63,423 nucleotides of DNA. Origin: an uncultured Treponema sp. Lineage in GTDB: Bacteria; Spirochaetota; Spirochaetia; Treponematales; Treponemataceae. This document shows positions 1-8,160 of the stretch, piece after piece. Position 1 is the first letter of the stretch, and each line of letters starts with the position of its first letter. The stretch spans positions 1-63,423 of the forward strand of contig ONHK01000013.1 in the NCBI GenBank assembly GCA_900317625.1, in the 5' to 3' direction. A model generated the notes under the pieces. That model was not told the DNA's origin. It saw nothing but the letters and a program-made list of their open reading frames with translations, and did not search any database. Made by a program: the position numbers and the translations under genes.

Positions 1-47
1 TTGATATACAAGTCGACAGCCTTTTTTCTTTCTTCGTAAGAATACAT
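1..47 (-). CDS. 5' end of an IS3-type transposase OrfA (cut by window edge)
   Basis: The minus strand has an ATG at 47 with AGGAG (53-57) just upstream and reads MYSYEERKKAVDLYI before the window ends. This opening is typical of the helix-turn-helix protein (OrfA) of IS3-family insertion sequences, which recognises the element ends with the OrfB integrase. Only 15 codons are visible, so neither element nor integrity can be judged. It lies 18 bases beyond the stop of the lipoprotein gene that reads the same way. A non-transposase HTH protein with a similar start is possible. Confidence 0.5.
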   Translation of the reverse strand, partial: MYSYEERKKAVDLYI

Positions 48-65
48 ATAATCTCCTATTCCCGG

Positions 66-1154
66 CTAAGCCGAAGTCCAAGAAATCGTACGCATGTTAG
101 TGTGGCTGAAATCGGCGAGCTCTAACACTGTAAAGTTTACAGATGCTGCTTTTACTTCCGATGAATCTTCGCAGCCCAATTCTACAACAAGTTGATTTTG
201 TTGTGCCAATAATAAAGATGGTATTTTATTTAAATAAATCGTAAGAATTCCTGTTGTTGCATAGAATTCTGCATTTGTTCCATCTGTTTCAAAAGGTGTT
301 TCATTCAATTTCCAGCTGTATGTGACCCAATCTGGAAGAGATTTTTTGTCATTTTCTCCTAAATAATAAATATGGAAAGTTGCAGTTTCTTGTGACAATT
401 GGATTGTGCTATCACTAGAACTAAACGAAGTTTCTAAAATTATGTTGTCAGGAAGTTTTCGTATTTCGGCTGTTGCATCTGATTCAACTTTTTTCATTTC
501 CAGTACAATTGACTTCTGTTCCTTTTCTACAGTTGATTTTAAAGTGCCTCTATAAATGGTTGTTCCATCTGATTTTGCTTCTGCAGTAATAGAGATGTTA
601 CCGATTGGCAAGTATTTTATCTCATATCCAGCTAGCAATTCTTTGCCTGTAGGATTGTATGTGTAGGATTCGCTTTCGTTTTCTAGATTAAGCGTTATAT
701 CGTAGTCTGCTATTTCTTCTAGTGCAGTTTTTACAGTGATTGATGAAAGCAATTGTTTCAATTTTATGCTGATGTTGTTTTCACCTTCTTGGATTGTTGT
801 TTCCTCTGAAGAGCCCTTGAAAATCGTGTGTTCATTTTCTGTTACTTCTGCGGTCAGTTTTATTGTGATTCCTGTTGTTATATTTTCAAATGTGCAAGTT
901 GCGGTTTGTGCTGTTTGATTCCAAGGAATAGTTTCTGTTGCGACAGTTTGGGAGCCTGCATTTACAGATATTTTAAGTTCGTAGCTATCTGTCGATGTTT
1001 CTGCTGTTCGGGCTTTAAGTCCAATGCTTTTGAAAATAGACTCTACAGGAACGTTTATTGAGGAAGTTCTTGATTCTGAAGAGCAGGATGAAAATATTCC
1101 TGTTAATGCGGTGAATCCAAATGCAAAAAGTGCTAAAAATAAGTTTTTTTTCAT
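66..1154 (-). CDS. Secreted lipoprotein of unknown function
   Basis: The start is ATG 1154, with GGAGA about eight bases upstream. A longer in-frame start 18 codons earlier would only add charged residues before the signal. The protein opens MKKNLFLALFAF and has a hydrophobic stretch ending in a lipobox (IFSSC, Cys about residue 24), so it should be exported and lipidated. The mature part, about 340 residues, is Ser/Thr/Glu-rich with beta-strand-like alternation and short repeated phrases of the form ITAE-K-GTT-Y-G. This suggests tandem immunoglobulin- or carbohydrate-binding-like beta domains. I do not recognise a family. It is probably a surface or periplasmic lipoprotein. Confidence 0.75.
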   Translation of the reverse strand: MKKNLFLALFAFGFTALTGIFSSCSSESRTSSINVPVESIFKSIGLKARTAETSTDSYELKISVNAGSQTVATETIPWNQTAQTATCTFENITTGITIKLTAEVTENEHTIFKGSSEETTIQEGENNISIKLKQLLSSITVKTALEEIADYDITLNLENESESYTYNPTGKELLAGYEIKYLPIGNISITAEAKSDGTTIYRGTLKSTVEKEQKSIVLEMKKVESDATAEIRKLPDNIILETSFSSSDSTIQLSQETATFHIYYLGENDKKSLPDWVTYSWKLNETPFETDGTNAEFYATTGILTIYLNKIPSLLLAQQNQLVVELGCEDSSEVKAASVNFTVLELADFSHTNMRTISWTSA

Positions 1155-1262
1155 CTCATATCTCCGTTGACTAGATTTATTAAATCGTAAGAAATTGTAC
1201 AAAAACACTGTTTATTATAAACTATTACAGTTAAAAAAGAAAGTTAATCTTTTTGAAAAAAA

Positions 1263-1290
1263 TTGACATCTAGTGTTTTTCTATTATACT
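1263..1290 (+). promoter_or_regulatory. Sigma-70 promoter of the cyclase operon
   Basis: TTGACA (1263-1268) and TATACT (1285-1290) are separated by 16 bases and lie about 60 bases before the first gene of a tightly packed four-gene run ending at 6655. No comparable promoter is visible between those genes, so this is the likely main promoter. Confidence 0.7.
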
Positions 1291-1350
1291 AAAAATTGTC
1301 TGATATAGTTTTTAGGCTAAAATTATTTTCAATATATATGGAGAGTTCAA

Positions 1351-1803
1351 ATGAATAAAAAACTTTTTTTTATTTTGATTTGTGCCCTTTGTGGATTTTT
1401 TTGTTTTGCGCAGAATTCTGAAAAAATTTCGGATATGCTGGACTGTGATGAAATTTCAAAAGGGCAGGCTGCTTATTTTGTCTGTGTTTATAAAGATTTT
1501 TCTGATGAAAACATTTCTGAATCCCAAGCTTTTTCTGTTTTGAAAGAAAAAAAACTTTTTTCTGAAAAACAAAATTCTGATGAGAAAATTTCTCTTGGAA
1601 AGTCTTGTTTTTTGATTGCCCGTGCGGCGAACATGAAAGGCGGAATTTTTTATTCAATTTTTCATTCTGAACGTTATGCTTTCCGTGAATTTAAGGGAAA
1701 AGGAATACTTCCTCAATATGCGGATCCTGTCCAAAAAGTTTCTGGAAGTGAATTTTTGGCGCTTTTAAATGAATTTGAAAAAAAGGAAAATCATGATGAA
1801 TAG
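1351..1803 (+). CDS. Small exported protein, unknown function
   Basis: 150 residues beginning MNKKLFFILICALCGFFCFA, a clear signal peptide with cleavage likely after CFA. The start ATG follows GGAGAG at a good distance. The mature part is short, Lys/Glu/Ser-rich, with two central cysteines, and I do not recognise it. It is the first gene of an operon with an outer-membrane-like protein, a FecR-domain protein and a CHASE2 cyclase, and overlaps the next gene by about ten bases. A periplasmic partner of that envelope-sensing set is a reasonable guess, from context only. Confidence 0.7.
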   Translation: MNKKLFFILICALCGFFCFAQNSEKISDMLDCDEISKGQAAYFVCVYKDFSDENISESQAFSVLKEKKLFSEKQNSDEKISLGKSCFLIARAANMKGGIFYSIFHSERYAFREFKGKGILPQYADPVQKVSGSEFLALLNEFEKKENHDE

Positions 1804-3037
1804 AAAAAATATTGAGAATTTGCAGATTTTCCGCAAAGTTTTTTTTGTTTTCAGTTTTTTTATGCTTACGTTGAAAATTTTTGCGGTTGATTTCGGTGGA
1901 CTTTTAACAAATAATTCTTCTATAAAAAGTTATGGAAGTGGCGATTTTAAACTTGACCAGAAAAATTCAGCTTTGCTATGGTTCAGGACTCCGTTTGATA
2001 AAAGCGGTGAAAATTATTTTGCCTCGGAAGTTGTTTATAATTTTGAATCAGATTTTGATTCTGAGCAGCGTACAAATGCCTTGGATTTTAATCTTCTGGA
2101 ATTGTCGCTTGCGAAAAATATTGATTTTTCAAAAATTGCCTTGAATGTCGGAAGATTTTATTTTTCAGATTTGACAGGAACGATTTTTACACAAAATTCT
2201 GATGGAGTAGAAATTTCTTTTCAAAATAATTGGCTTACTGTTTTGGCTTATGGTTCTTATACAGGACTTTTAAATGCCCAGAATATCGATATTATTACAA
2301 CAGCACCAAAAGTTTTCTTGTCTGATGGAAAAACTCTTTGCGAGGAAAATGCGAATTTAAGTTTCCGTGTTGACAATGATAAGATTTATGATTTTGCAGA
2401 AAAGTATGCTATTGCGGATTTTATGGTAAGTTTTCCGTATTTGTTTGCAAACCAGGCAGTTTCTTTTGAATTCTTAGGTGCTTTCCGGCTTGAAAGTGAT
2501 TCTTTTAATAGAATGTATGCGACTTTTGCAATGAACGGCCCGATTTATAAAACTTTTTTCTATAATTTATCTTCTACAGTTGGTATTGTGGATTATGACG
2601 GTGAAACAGAATTTTCTAACCTTTCGAAAATTGGCTTTGACTACTTTTTGAAAAAAATAAGTTTTGGTTTGGATGCTGTTTATGCTTCCGGAGAGCAGGG
2701 GGAACTTTCTATTTTTGAAGGCATTACAAAAAATACCTCAACATATTCCGTGCGAGACTTTTTGTACGCTGGAATAATAAAAACTGGTATTAACGCATCG
2801 TTCAAGCCTTTTGATTTTCTTGTTTTTAATCTTGACTCTGATATAATTTTTAATGCTGCATCTGGTGATAAAAAAGAAGATGTTGAATATTTTGGTTTTC
2901 AATATTCAGTTGATGCAGTTTGGCAGGTAAAAAGTGATTTTCAGCTAGGATTTTCTGCTTCACAGTTCATAGATAAGGACAATTTGGATGATGTAAGAAA
3001 AACCAGTTTTTCTTTGAAAGCTTCTTTGGCGTTCTAG
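1793..3037 (+). CDS. Outer-membrane beta-barrel-like protein
   Basis: The start is ATG 1793 (or 1796), overlapping the end of the upstream gene and preceded by AAAGGAAA. The protein has a basic N-terminus, a hydrophobic signal (FFVFSFFMLTLKIFA), then about 380 residues of alternating polar and aromatic segments. It ends SLKASLAF, a terminal aromatic residue as in outer-membrane barrels. Several strands have the amphipathic pattern of porin-like proteins. The family is not recognised. It sits between a small exported protein and a FecR-domain protein in one operon, so it may be the outer-membrane part of a sensing or secretion set. Confidence 0.65.
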   Translation: MMNRKNIENLQIFRKVFFVFSFFMLTLKIFAVDFGGLLTNNSSIKSYGSGDFKLDQKNSALLWFRTPFDKSGENYFASEVVYNFESDFDSEQRTNALDFNLLELSLAKNIDFSKIALNVGRFYFSDLTGTIFTQNSDGVEISFQNNWLTVLAYGSYTGLLNAQNIDIITTAPKVFLSDGKTLCEENANLSFRVDNDKIYDFAEKYAIADFMVSFPYLFANQAVSFEFLGAFRLESDSFNRMYATFAMNGPIYKTFFYNLSSTVGIVDYDGETEFSNLSKIGFDYFLKKISFGLDAVYASGEQGELSIFEGITKNTSTYSVRDFLYAGIIKTGINASFKPFDFLVFNLDSDIIFNAASGDKKEDVEYFGFQYSVDAVWQVKSDFQLGFSASQFIDKDNLDDVRKTSFSLKASLAF

Positions 3038-3055
3038 TTTTTTTGGAGGAAGATT

Positions 3056-3817
3056 ATGAAAAAGATTATCAGTTTTGTTTTTTCAGTTTTTGTTTCTGCT
3101 TCGTTGTTGTTTGCCGCGGAATTTTCTGCGGAGGTTGTTTCTGTTTCTGGTAAAGCGGAAGTTCTGGTTGATTCCACATGGAAATCCATTGCTGCTGGTG
3201 ATTCTTTGAAAAGTGGAGATATGATTCAAACTGGCTTTAAAAGTTCTGTTGTCTTGAAAGTAAAAAACTCTACAGTCAATGTTTCACCATTGACAAGGAT
3301 GACAGTTGAACAGCTTTCTGATAATCCTGAAAAAGATAATGTTCGTTTGTTTGTAAAAGCTGGTGGAATTTCTTCTGATGTAAAAAAAACAGATGCTAGA
3401 AAAGTGGGATTTACAGTAAGAACTCCTGTTGCGACGGCTTCTGTGCGAGGAACTGAATTTTCAGTGCAGAACAAATTTAATTCAACTGATGTTAATACAA
3501 CCCGAGGTTCAGTTGCGGTTTGGCGCGGAAAAAATTCTGTTAATGTTTCTTCTGATTCTGAAAATTCTGCTTCTTATGAAGAGGCTCCGCACGGTACAGT
3601 TTTTGTAAATGCGAATCAGGGTGTTGTCTTGACATCAGGAAGAATGATTTCTTCCCAAAAAACAGTTGCTTCAGAGGCAGTTTCGGTATCAGGAACAACA
3701 AAAACTCTTGCGGAAAGCACTGTTCAGGACAAGATTATTCCTGCGATTGAAAAAGACCCAAGTTCTGAACCTGAAAAAAAGACAACTGTCTCAGTAACTA
3801 TAACTGTAGAAGAATAA
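3056..3817 (+). CDS. FecR-domain periplasmic protein
   Basis: The gene starts after GGAGGAAG. It encodes a signal peptide (MKKIISFVFSVFVSASLLFA), then a FecR-type domain at about residues 22-150. Hallmarks are VSVSGKAEVL, the W-K-I-GD-L-SGD-I-TG pattern and the later TPVATASVRGTEFSV segment. A Ser/Thr-rich tail follows and ends in a charged Pro/Glu/Lys region. FecR domains are extracytoplasmic and often sense or bind envelope ligands. The stop lies three bases before the cyclase gene, so co-translation is likely. From memory, T. pallidum has a similar FecR protein (TP0484) next to its cyclase (TP0485). Regulation of the CHASE2 sensor by this protein is inference. Confidence 0.8.
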   Translation: MKKIISFVFSVFVSASLLFAAEFSAEVVSVSGKAEVLVDSTWKSIAAGDSLKSGDMIQTGFKSSVVLKVKNSTVNVSPLTRMTVEQLSDNPEKDNVRLFVKAGGISSDVKKTDARKVGFTVRTPVATASVRGTEFSVQNKFNSTDVNTTRGSVAVWRGKNSVNVSSDSENSASYEEAPHGTVFVNANQGVVLTSGRMISSQKTVASEAVSVSGTTKTLAESTVQDKIIPAIEKDPSSEPEKKTTVSVTITVEE

Positions 3818-3820
3818 TTT

Positions 3821-6655
3821 ATGAACACATCCCTGAAAAAAATAAAGAAAAGCACGAAATTTTTGAGTTTTGTGGTTGTTGTGGCGGTTTCGGTTTTTGT
3901 TTCTTTGCTGACATTTGCCGGGGTTTTTGAAAAATTTGAGCATAAATTTTACGATATTTTGCTTGGATTCAAGAAAACTCCTGTTGAGCGAGAGGAAATT
4001 TTGCTCGTTGATGTTGATGATGTCGCGCTGGAAATGATGGGAACTTGGCCTTGGTCGCGAGACAAAATTGCGGATGCTTTGCTTTATATGCGCGAAGCCG
4101 GGGCAAAATCTGCGCTTTTTGATATTGAATATCTTTCTAAATCTGAGAAATCTGTTGATTATTCAGTTTATGAGCAGATTCTTGAAAATCCGGCGGAAAA
4201 CGCGCCTGAGATTGAAAATCTTTTTGTTGATAATGATGAATATTTTTCAAAGGCAATCCAATTCTTTGGAAATACATGGCTTACAATAAATTCTGCGAAT
4301 CTTGCAATTGAATATAGCGACGAAGAACTTGATTATGCAAAAAAACGTTTTCTCTTCAATGTTGATGATGAGAATAATTTTCTTGCAAAGAAAAAATGCG
4401 CAAAAAATTATTCTGATTTTTCCCCTGCTTTGGGAATTTTTATGTCGCACGCAACTGGCGCAGGTTTTACAAATGTAACAATTGATTCTGATGGTGTTCG
4501 GCGGCGTATTCCGCTTTTTATAAAATATGATGATGGAGTTTTGGCTCAGCTTTCGTTTGCTCCGGCTCTAAAAATTCTGAATCCTGAAAAAATAAGAATT
4601 ACTAAGCATTTTGTTGTTCTTGAAAATTGCACGGTTCCTTCATCAGATGGAAGTGAAAAAGTTCAAAAAACTATAAAAATCCCGGTTGATAAAAATGGCA
4701 CAATGCTTATAAATTGGCTGGAAAAGCCGTTCGCGGCAACTGAAGTTATTGAAACGGATGATGGCGGTTCAGAGGAAGTTATGGATGAGAAAAATACTTC
4801 TTTCCATCATTGTTCAATTTGTCTTCCGTGGTTTTTGGCTCAGCATGAAAAAGAGCTTTTAGGGAATGTTGAATATTTTAAGAATTATTTTGAAAAAAAT
4901 CCTGATTCTAAAAACGCTTTTCCGGTTGTTTCTGAAATAAATTCAATTTGGAATGATGCGCAGGAAATTCTTGAGTACAAAAATTATATTTTGGGCTGCA
5001 TGAACGGTTTTGATTCAGACGGAAATGCTTTGCAGGGCGGTGTGGATGACGAAACTTTTGCTGAGTATTTTGAGCTGCGGAAAAAATATTTTGAAAATCT
5101 TGCATATCTTGTGAGCGGAAAAAACTTTGATGATGCGGTTCGGGCTTTTCCGGAAATAACTTCCGAGGCGGAAAAATTCTTTGACAATTTAAGCGTTTTT
5201 ATTAGTTGTTATGAAGAAATGTTCAATCTTTTTGCTGGAAAATTCTGCATTATCGGCAATACTGGCAGTGGAACAACAGATTTAGGCTCAACGCCGTTCC
5301 AGAATTCCTATCCGAATGTTGGAACGCACGCAAATGTTTACAATACAATTATGACGCAGGAATTTATAACTCCTGTGAACTGGTGGATTGCGGCTTTTGC
5401 GGCGGCGGTTCTTTCGTTTTTTGCGTTTGCTTTTCATTCAAAGCGCAAAGTTTTGTTTCAGACTTTGTTTGGATGCGGGCTTGTTGTTCTTGTTGTGGCA
5501 ATTCCGATTCTTCTTATGTATTTTTTCAGAATTTACGTGCCGCTTGCGTCTCCGCTCTTGATTTCAGTGCTTTCGTTTATTCTTGTTACTTTTTTGCGGT
5601 TCCGTTCGTCTGAAAAAGACAGAAAATTTATTACAGATGCGTTCAGTCAGTGTCTTTCAAAGGATGTTGTTCAGGAAATCATAAAAGATCCTTCTAAGTT
5701 GGTGCTGGGCGGAAAAAATTACAATATGACCGCGATTTTTACTGATATTCAAAAATTCTCAGGTTTTTCAGAACTTTTGACTGCGGATGAGCTTGTTGCG
5801 TTGTTGAATTATTATCTTACACGAATGAGTGAAATTATCATTGCAGAACATGGAACTGTTGATAAATATGAAGGCGATGCGATTGTTGCGTTTGTTGGAG
5901 CGCCTGTTCCAATGAAAGACCATGCGGAAAGAGCTTGCTCAGCGGCTTTAAAGATGAAAAAAGCTGAGGCGGTTATAAACAAAGAGATTGTTGAAATTGC
6001 GGCTCTTGCGCAAAAACCAGAAGAAATTCCTGAAAATCTTTATTCTGCGTTTAAAATCATGGTAAAAAATAAGCGCACGATTTTTACGCGGATTGGTTTG
6101 AATTCCGGGGAAATTGTTGCCGGTTTTATGGGAAGCGACAACAAGAAAAACTATACGGTAATGGGAAACAATGTTAATCTTGCCAGCCGCCTTGAAGGTG
6201 TTAACAAGCAGTATTCAACTGGCGGTATCCTGATGAGCGAAGCGACCCGAAAAATGCTTGGCGATGATTTTGTTGTCCGCAGTCTTGACCGGGTTCAGGT
6301 TGTAAATGTAAAAACTCCAATCCGATTGTATGAGCTTTTAGCTTTTAAATCTGATTCAGATGAAAAATTCCTTGCGTACGTAAAACTTTGGGAACAGACA
6401 ATGAAGATTTTTGAGGGCGGAAACTATTCTTCCGCGCTGAATATGTTCAAAAAACTTTTGACTGTTCAGCCGAATGACAAAACCTGCGCGTATTATATTT
6501 CGCTTCTGGAAAAATTCTTTGTTAAGGGAAAATATCCTACGCTTCAGGATGATTTTGGAGTCGCTTTTAATCCTGAAAATCCTTCGGATATGGATTCTTC
6601 GTGGATTGGAACAGAGAAAGAAATCAAGGGAACTTTTACTCTTCTGCAGAAGTAG
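3821..6655 (+). CDS. CHASE2-domain class III adenylate/guanylate cyclase
   Basis: The 944-residue protein has an N-terminal membrane anchor (about 13-35) and a long extracytoplasmic CHASE2 domain (about 40-510, with the typical LLVDVDDVALEMMGTWPWSR start). Three closely spaced membrane helices follow (about 518-600), then a cytoplasmic class III cyclase domain (about 635-815). Metal-binding aspartates are seen in FTDIQKFS and YEGDAIVAF. The adenine-selecting Lys of VDKYEGD and the catalytic Asn/Arg of NNVNLASRLEG are also present, so it looks active. The C-terminal 90 residues resemble a TPR. It would make cAMP (or cGMP) in response to an envelope signal. It is the last gene of the operon. 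Confidence 0.9.
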   Translation: MNTSLKKIKKSTKFLSFVVVVAVSVFVSLLTFAGVFEKFEHKFYDILLGFKKTPVEREEILLVDVDDVALEMMGTWPWSRDKIADALLYMREAGAKSALFDIEYLSKSEKSVDYSVYEQILENPAENAPEIENLFVDNDEYFSKAIQFFGNTWLTINSANLAIEYSDEELDYAKKRFLFNVDDENNFLAKKKCAKNYSDFSPALGIFMSHATGAGFTNVTIDSDGVRRRIPLFIKYDDGVLAQLSFAPALKILNPEKIRITKHFVVLENCTVPSSDGSEKVQKTIKIPVDKNGTMLINWLEKPFAATEVIETDDGGSEEVMDEKNTSFHHCSICLPWFLAQHEKELLGNVEYFKNYFEKNPDSKNAFPVVSEINSIWNDAQEILEYKNYILGCMNGFDSDGNALQGGVDDETFAEYFELRKKYFENLAYLVSGKNFDDAVRAFPEITSEAEKFFDNLSVFISCYEEMFNLFAGKFCIIGNTGSGTTDLGSTPFQNSYPNVGTHANVYNTIMTQEFITPVNWWIAAFAAAVLSFFAFAFHSKRKVLFQTLFGCGLVVLVVAIPILLMYFFRIYVPLASPLLISVLSFILVTFLRFRSSEKDRKFITDAFSQCLSKDVVQEIIKDPSKLVLGGKNYNMTAIFTDIQKFSGFSELLTADELVALLNYYLTRMSEIIIAEHGTVDKYEGDAIVAFVGAPVPMKDHAERACSAALKMKKAEAVINKEIVEIAALAQKPEEIPENLYSAFKIMVKNKRTIFTRIGLNSGEIVAGFMGSDNKKNYTVMGNNVNLASRLEGVNKQYSTGGILMSEATRKMLGDDFVVRSLDRVQVVNVKTPIRLYELLAFKSDSDEKFLAYVKLWEQTMKIFEGGNYSSALNMFKKLLTVQPNDKTCAYYISLLEKFFVKGKYPTLQDDFGVAFNPENPSDMDSSWIGTEKEIKGTFTLLQK

Positions 6656-6693
6656 AAAATTCTGTTTGCCTTGCTGTTGGGTGCAGTTTTTGC

Positions 6694-7344
6694 CTAAAGA
6701 ATTTCCTCAATTTCTGCAAGGCTTGAAAGAATTTTCCAGCATCTATTTTTTAAGGTTTCGTCCGGCTGGATTTTGTCTGGAATCATTATTGTTCTGATTT
6801 TCGCGTTTGCCGCGCTGTTTACGCCGTTCGGACTGTCTTCAATTGCAACCGCGTTTTCTGCATTTATGCTGATTGATTCAAGCGCTTTTAAATAAATTTC
6901 CGGATTCGGTTTTGAATGTTCAACCATGTCGCCAGTGGTAAGGGTTTTGAAATAGCCAATGATTCCAACAGAAGCCAATTGTTTTTGCACAACTGATTTT
7001 CTTGTTGAAGAGGCGAGCGCGAGCGTATATTTTTTGCCAAGGTATTCCAGTGCCTCTTTTGCGTGCGGCATTAAAGGAACTCCGTTGCGTTGGATTATTT
7101 GGGTTGTGAGTTCGGATGTGCGGTCGATGAATTTTTCACTTGGGAAATCTTTTCCATATATATTTCGTAAAAGTGCGTAGGTGTCAGCCCGATTTGCGCC
7201 CATGCAACGCGCATTTGCGCTGGCAATATCTTTTAGGCCAAATTCGTTGGCGGCAAGTTCCCATGAATGCCAGCTGATTGTCTCCGTGTCCAAAAGAACT
7301 CCGTCCATATCAAAAATCACAGCTTTTATTTGTGCAGTTTCCAT
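6694..7344 (-). CDS. HAD-superfamily phosphatase, beta-phosphoglucomutase-like
   Basis: 216 residues with the HAD motifs in order: DMDGVLLDTE (nucleophile Asp and acid Asp, about residues 12-21), a Ser in ALASSTRK (about 117), a Lys in SKPNPEIY (about 147) and the acidic pair in VAIEDSPNG (about 171). The helical cap between motifs I and II fits the beta-phosphoglucomutase/phosphatase subfamily acting on small sugar phosphates. The exact substrate cannot be told. The gene faces the cyclase operon. It has no Shine-Dalgarno: a TATAAT sits only six bases upstream of the ATG, suggesting a leaderless mRNA. Confidence 0.88.
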   Translation of the reverse strand: METAQIKAVIFDMDGVLLDTETISWHSWELAANEFGLKDIASANARCMGANRADTYALLRNIYGKDFPSEKFIDRTSELTTQIIQRNGVPLMPHAKEALEYLGKKYTLALASSTRKSVVQKQLASVGIIGYFKTLTTGDMVEHSKPNPEIYLKALESISINAENAVAIEDSPNGVNSAANAKIRTIMIPDKIQPDETLKNRCWKILSSLAEIEEIL

Positions 7345-7350
7345 ATTTTT

Positions 7351-7356
7351 ATTATA
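7351..7356 (-). promoter_or_regulatory. -10 element abutting the HAD gene start (leaderless)
   Basis: The minus strand reads TATAAT, six bases, then the ATG of the HAD phosphatase gene. Transcription would be expected to start at or next to the A of the ATG. A weak -35 (TTCAAT) is present at 17-base spacing. Confidence 0.5.
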
Positions 7357-7380
7357 GTGTTTATTGTAAAGGAATTGAAT

Positions 7381-8094
7381 ATGAACAATCAGAAAAACGA
7401 AGAAGAATACGCAAAAATTGATGAATTGATTTCGATTTTTGAAAAAAATAATCCTGTTTCGGCAGACAGAAAATTCGATTTGAACGCCGTAAAAAAAACA
7501 TATTACGAAATGCTTGATAAAGTCCTTATAAATGCTGATGAAGAGGACGATTTAAAAAAATGGATGGACGAGCATGATTTTTGGAAATCACCGGCAAGCA
7601 CACGTTTTCATGGAAACTGGGAAAGCGGACTTTGCGTTCATTCATTGATGGTTACAGTTCAGGCTTTGCGGTTTGCGCGTACAATTCTTGAGAATTTCTA
7701 CAGCACACCGCTTGGTCTTACCGGAAAATTTGAAATTTCTGCGGAAGATATTGTTGTTGCCTGCATTGCCCATGATTTCTGCAAAGCTGGAAGCTACACG
7801 ACCGAATACAGAAACACAAAGGATTTTATGGGAAACTGGGTTAAAAAATCATTTTATAAAACGCGTGAGGATTCAAGGAATTTGGGGCACGGAAACGAAT
7901 CTGTCCTGGATTTGCTTGAATGTATGCCTTCTTTTGTAAAAAAACGTCCTGTGCTGGAAGCAATCAGCCGGCACATGGGCTTTAGTGACGTTACAGATAC
8001 TGAAAAAATGAATTATTCAAATTTTCTGCAGAATCCGCTTGTTGTTCTTGTTCAGCTTGCAGATGAAACTGCCGCCGCATGGTGGGATTGTTAG
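7381..8094 (+). CDS. HD-domain phosphohydrolase
   Basis: The start is ATG 7381, preceded by AAAGGAAT. The frame is open further upstream but without a credible start. The 237-residue protein shows the HD metal ligands: His in GLCVHSLMVT (about 87), His-Asp in CIAHDFCKAG (about 134) and His in LGHGNESV (about 168). HD proteins hydrolyse phosphoester bonds, often in nucleotides. The substrate is unknown. The close is AAAWWDC. It is divergent from the HAD gene across a 36-base gap and upstream of the EF-G gene. Confidence 0.8.
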   Translation: MNNQKNEEEYAKIDELISIFEKNNPVSADRKFDLNAVKKTYYEMLDKVLINADEEDDLKKWMDEHDFWKSPASTRFHGNWESGLCVHSLMVTVQALRFARTILENFYSTPLGLTGKFEISAEDIVVACIAHDFCKAGSYTTEYRNTKDFMGNWVKKSFYKTREDSRNLGHGNESVLDLLECMPSFVKKRPVLEAISRHMGFSDVTDTEKMNYSNFLQNPLVVLVQLADETAAAWWDC

Positions 8095-8160
8095 AACTTT
8101 TGTATTTCGTTAAAATACCTAGAAAAGAATTTTATATTATTTTGATAAAGGATAAAAAAA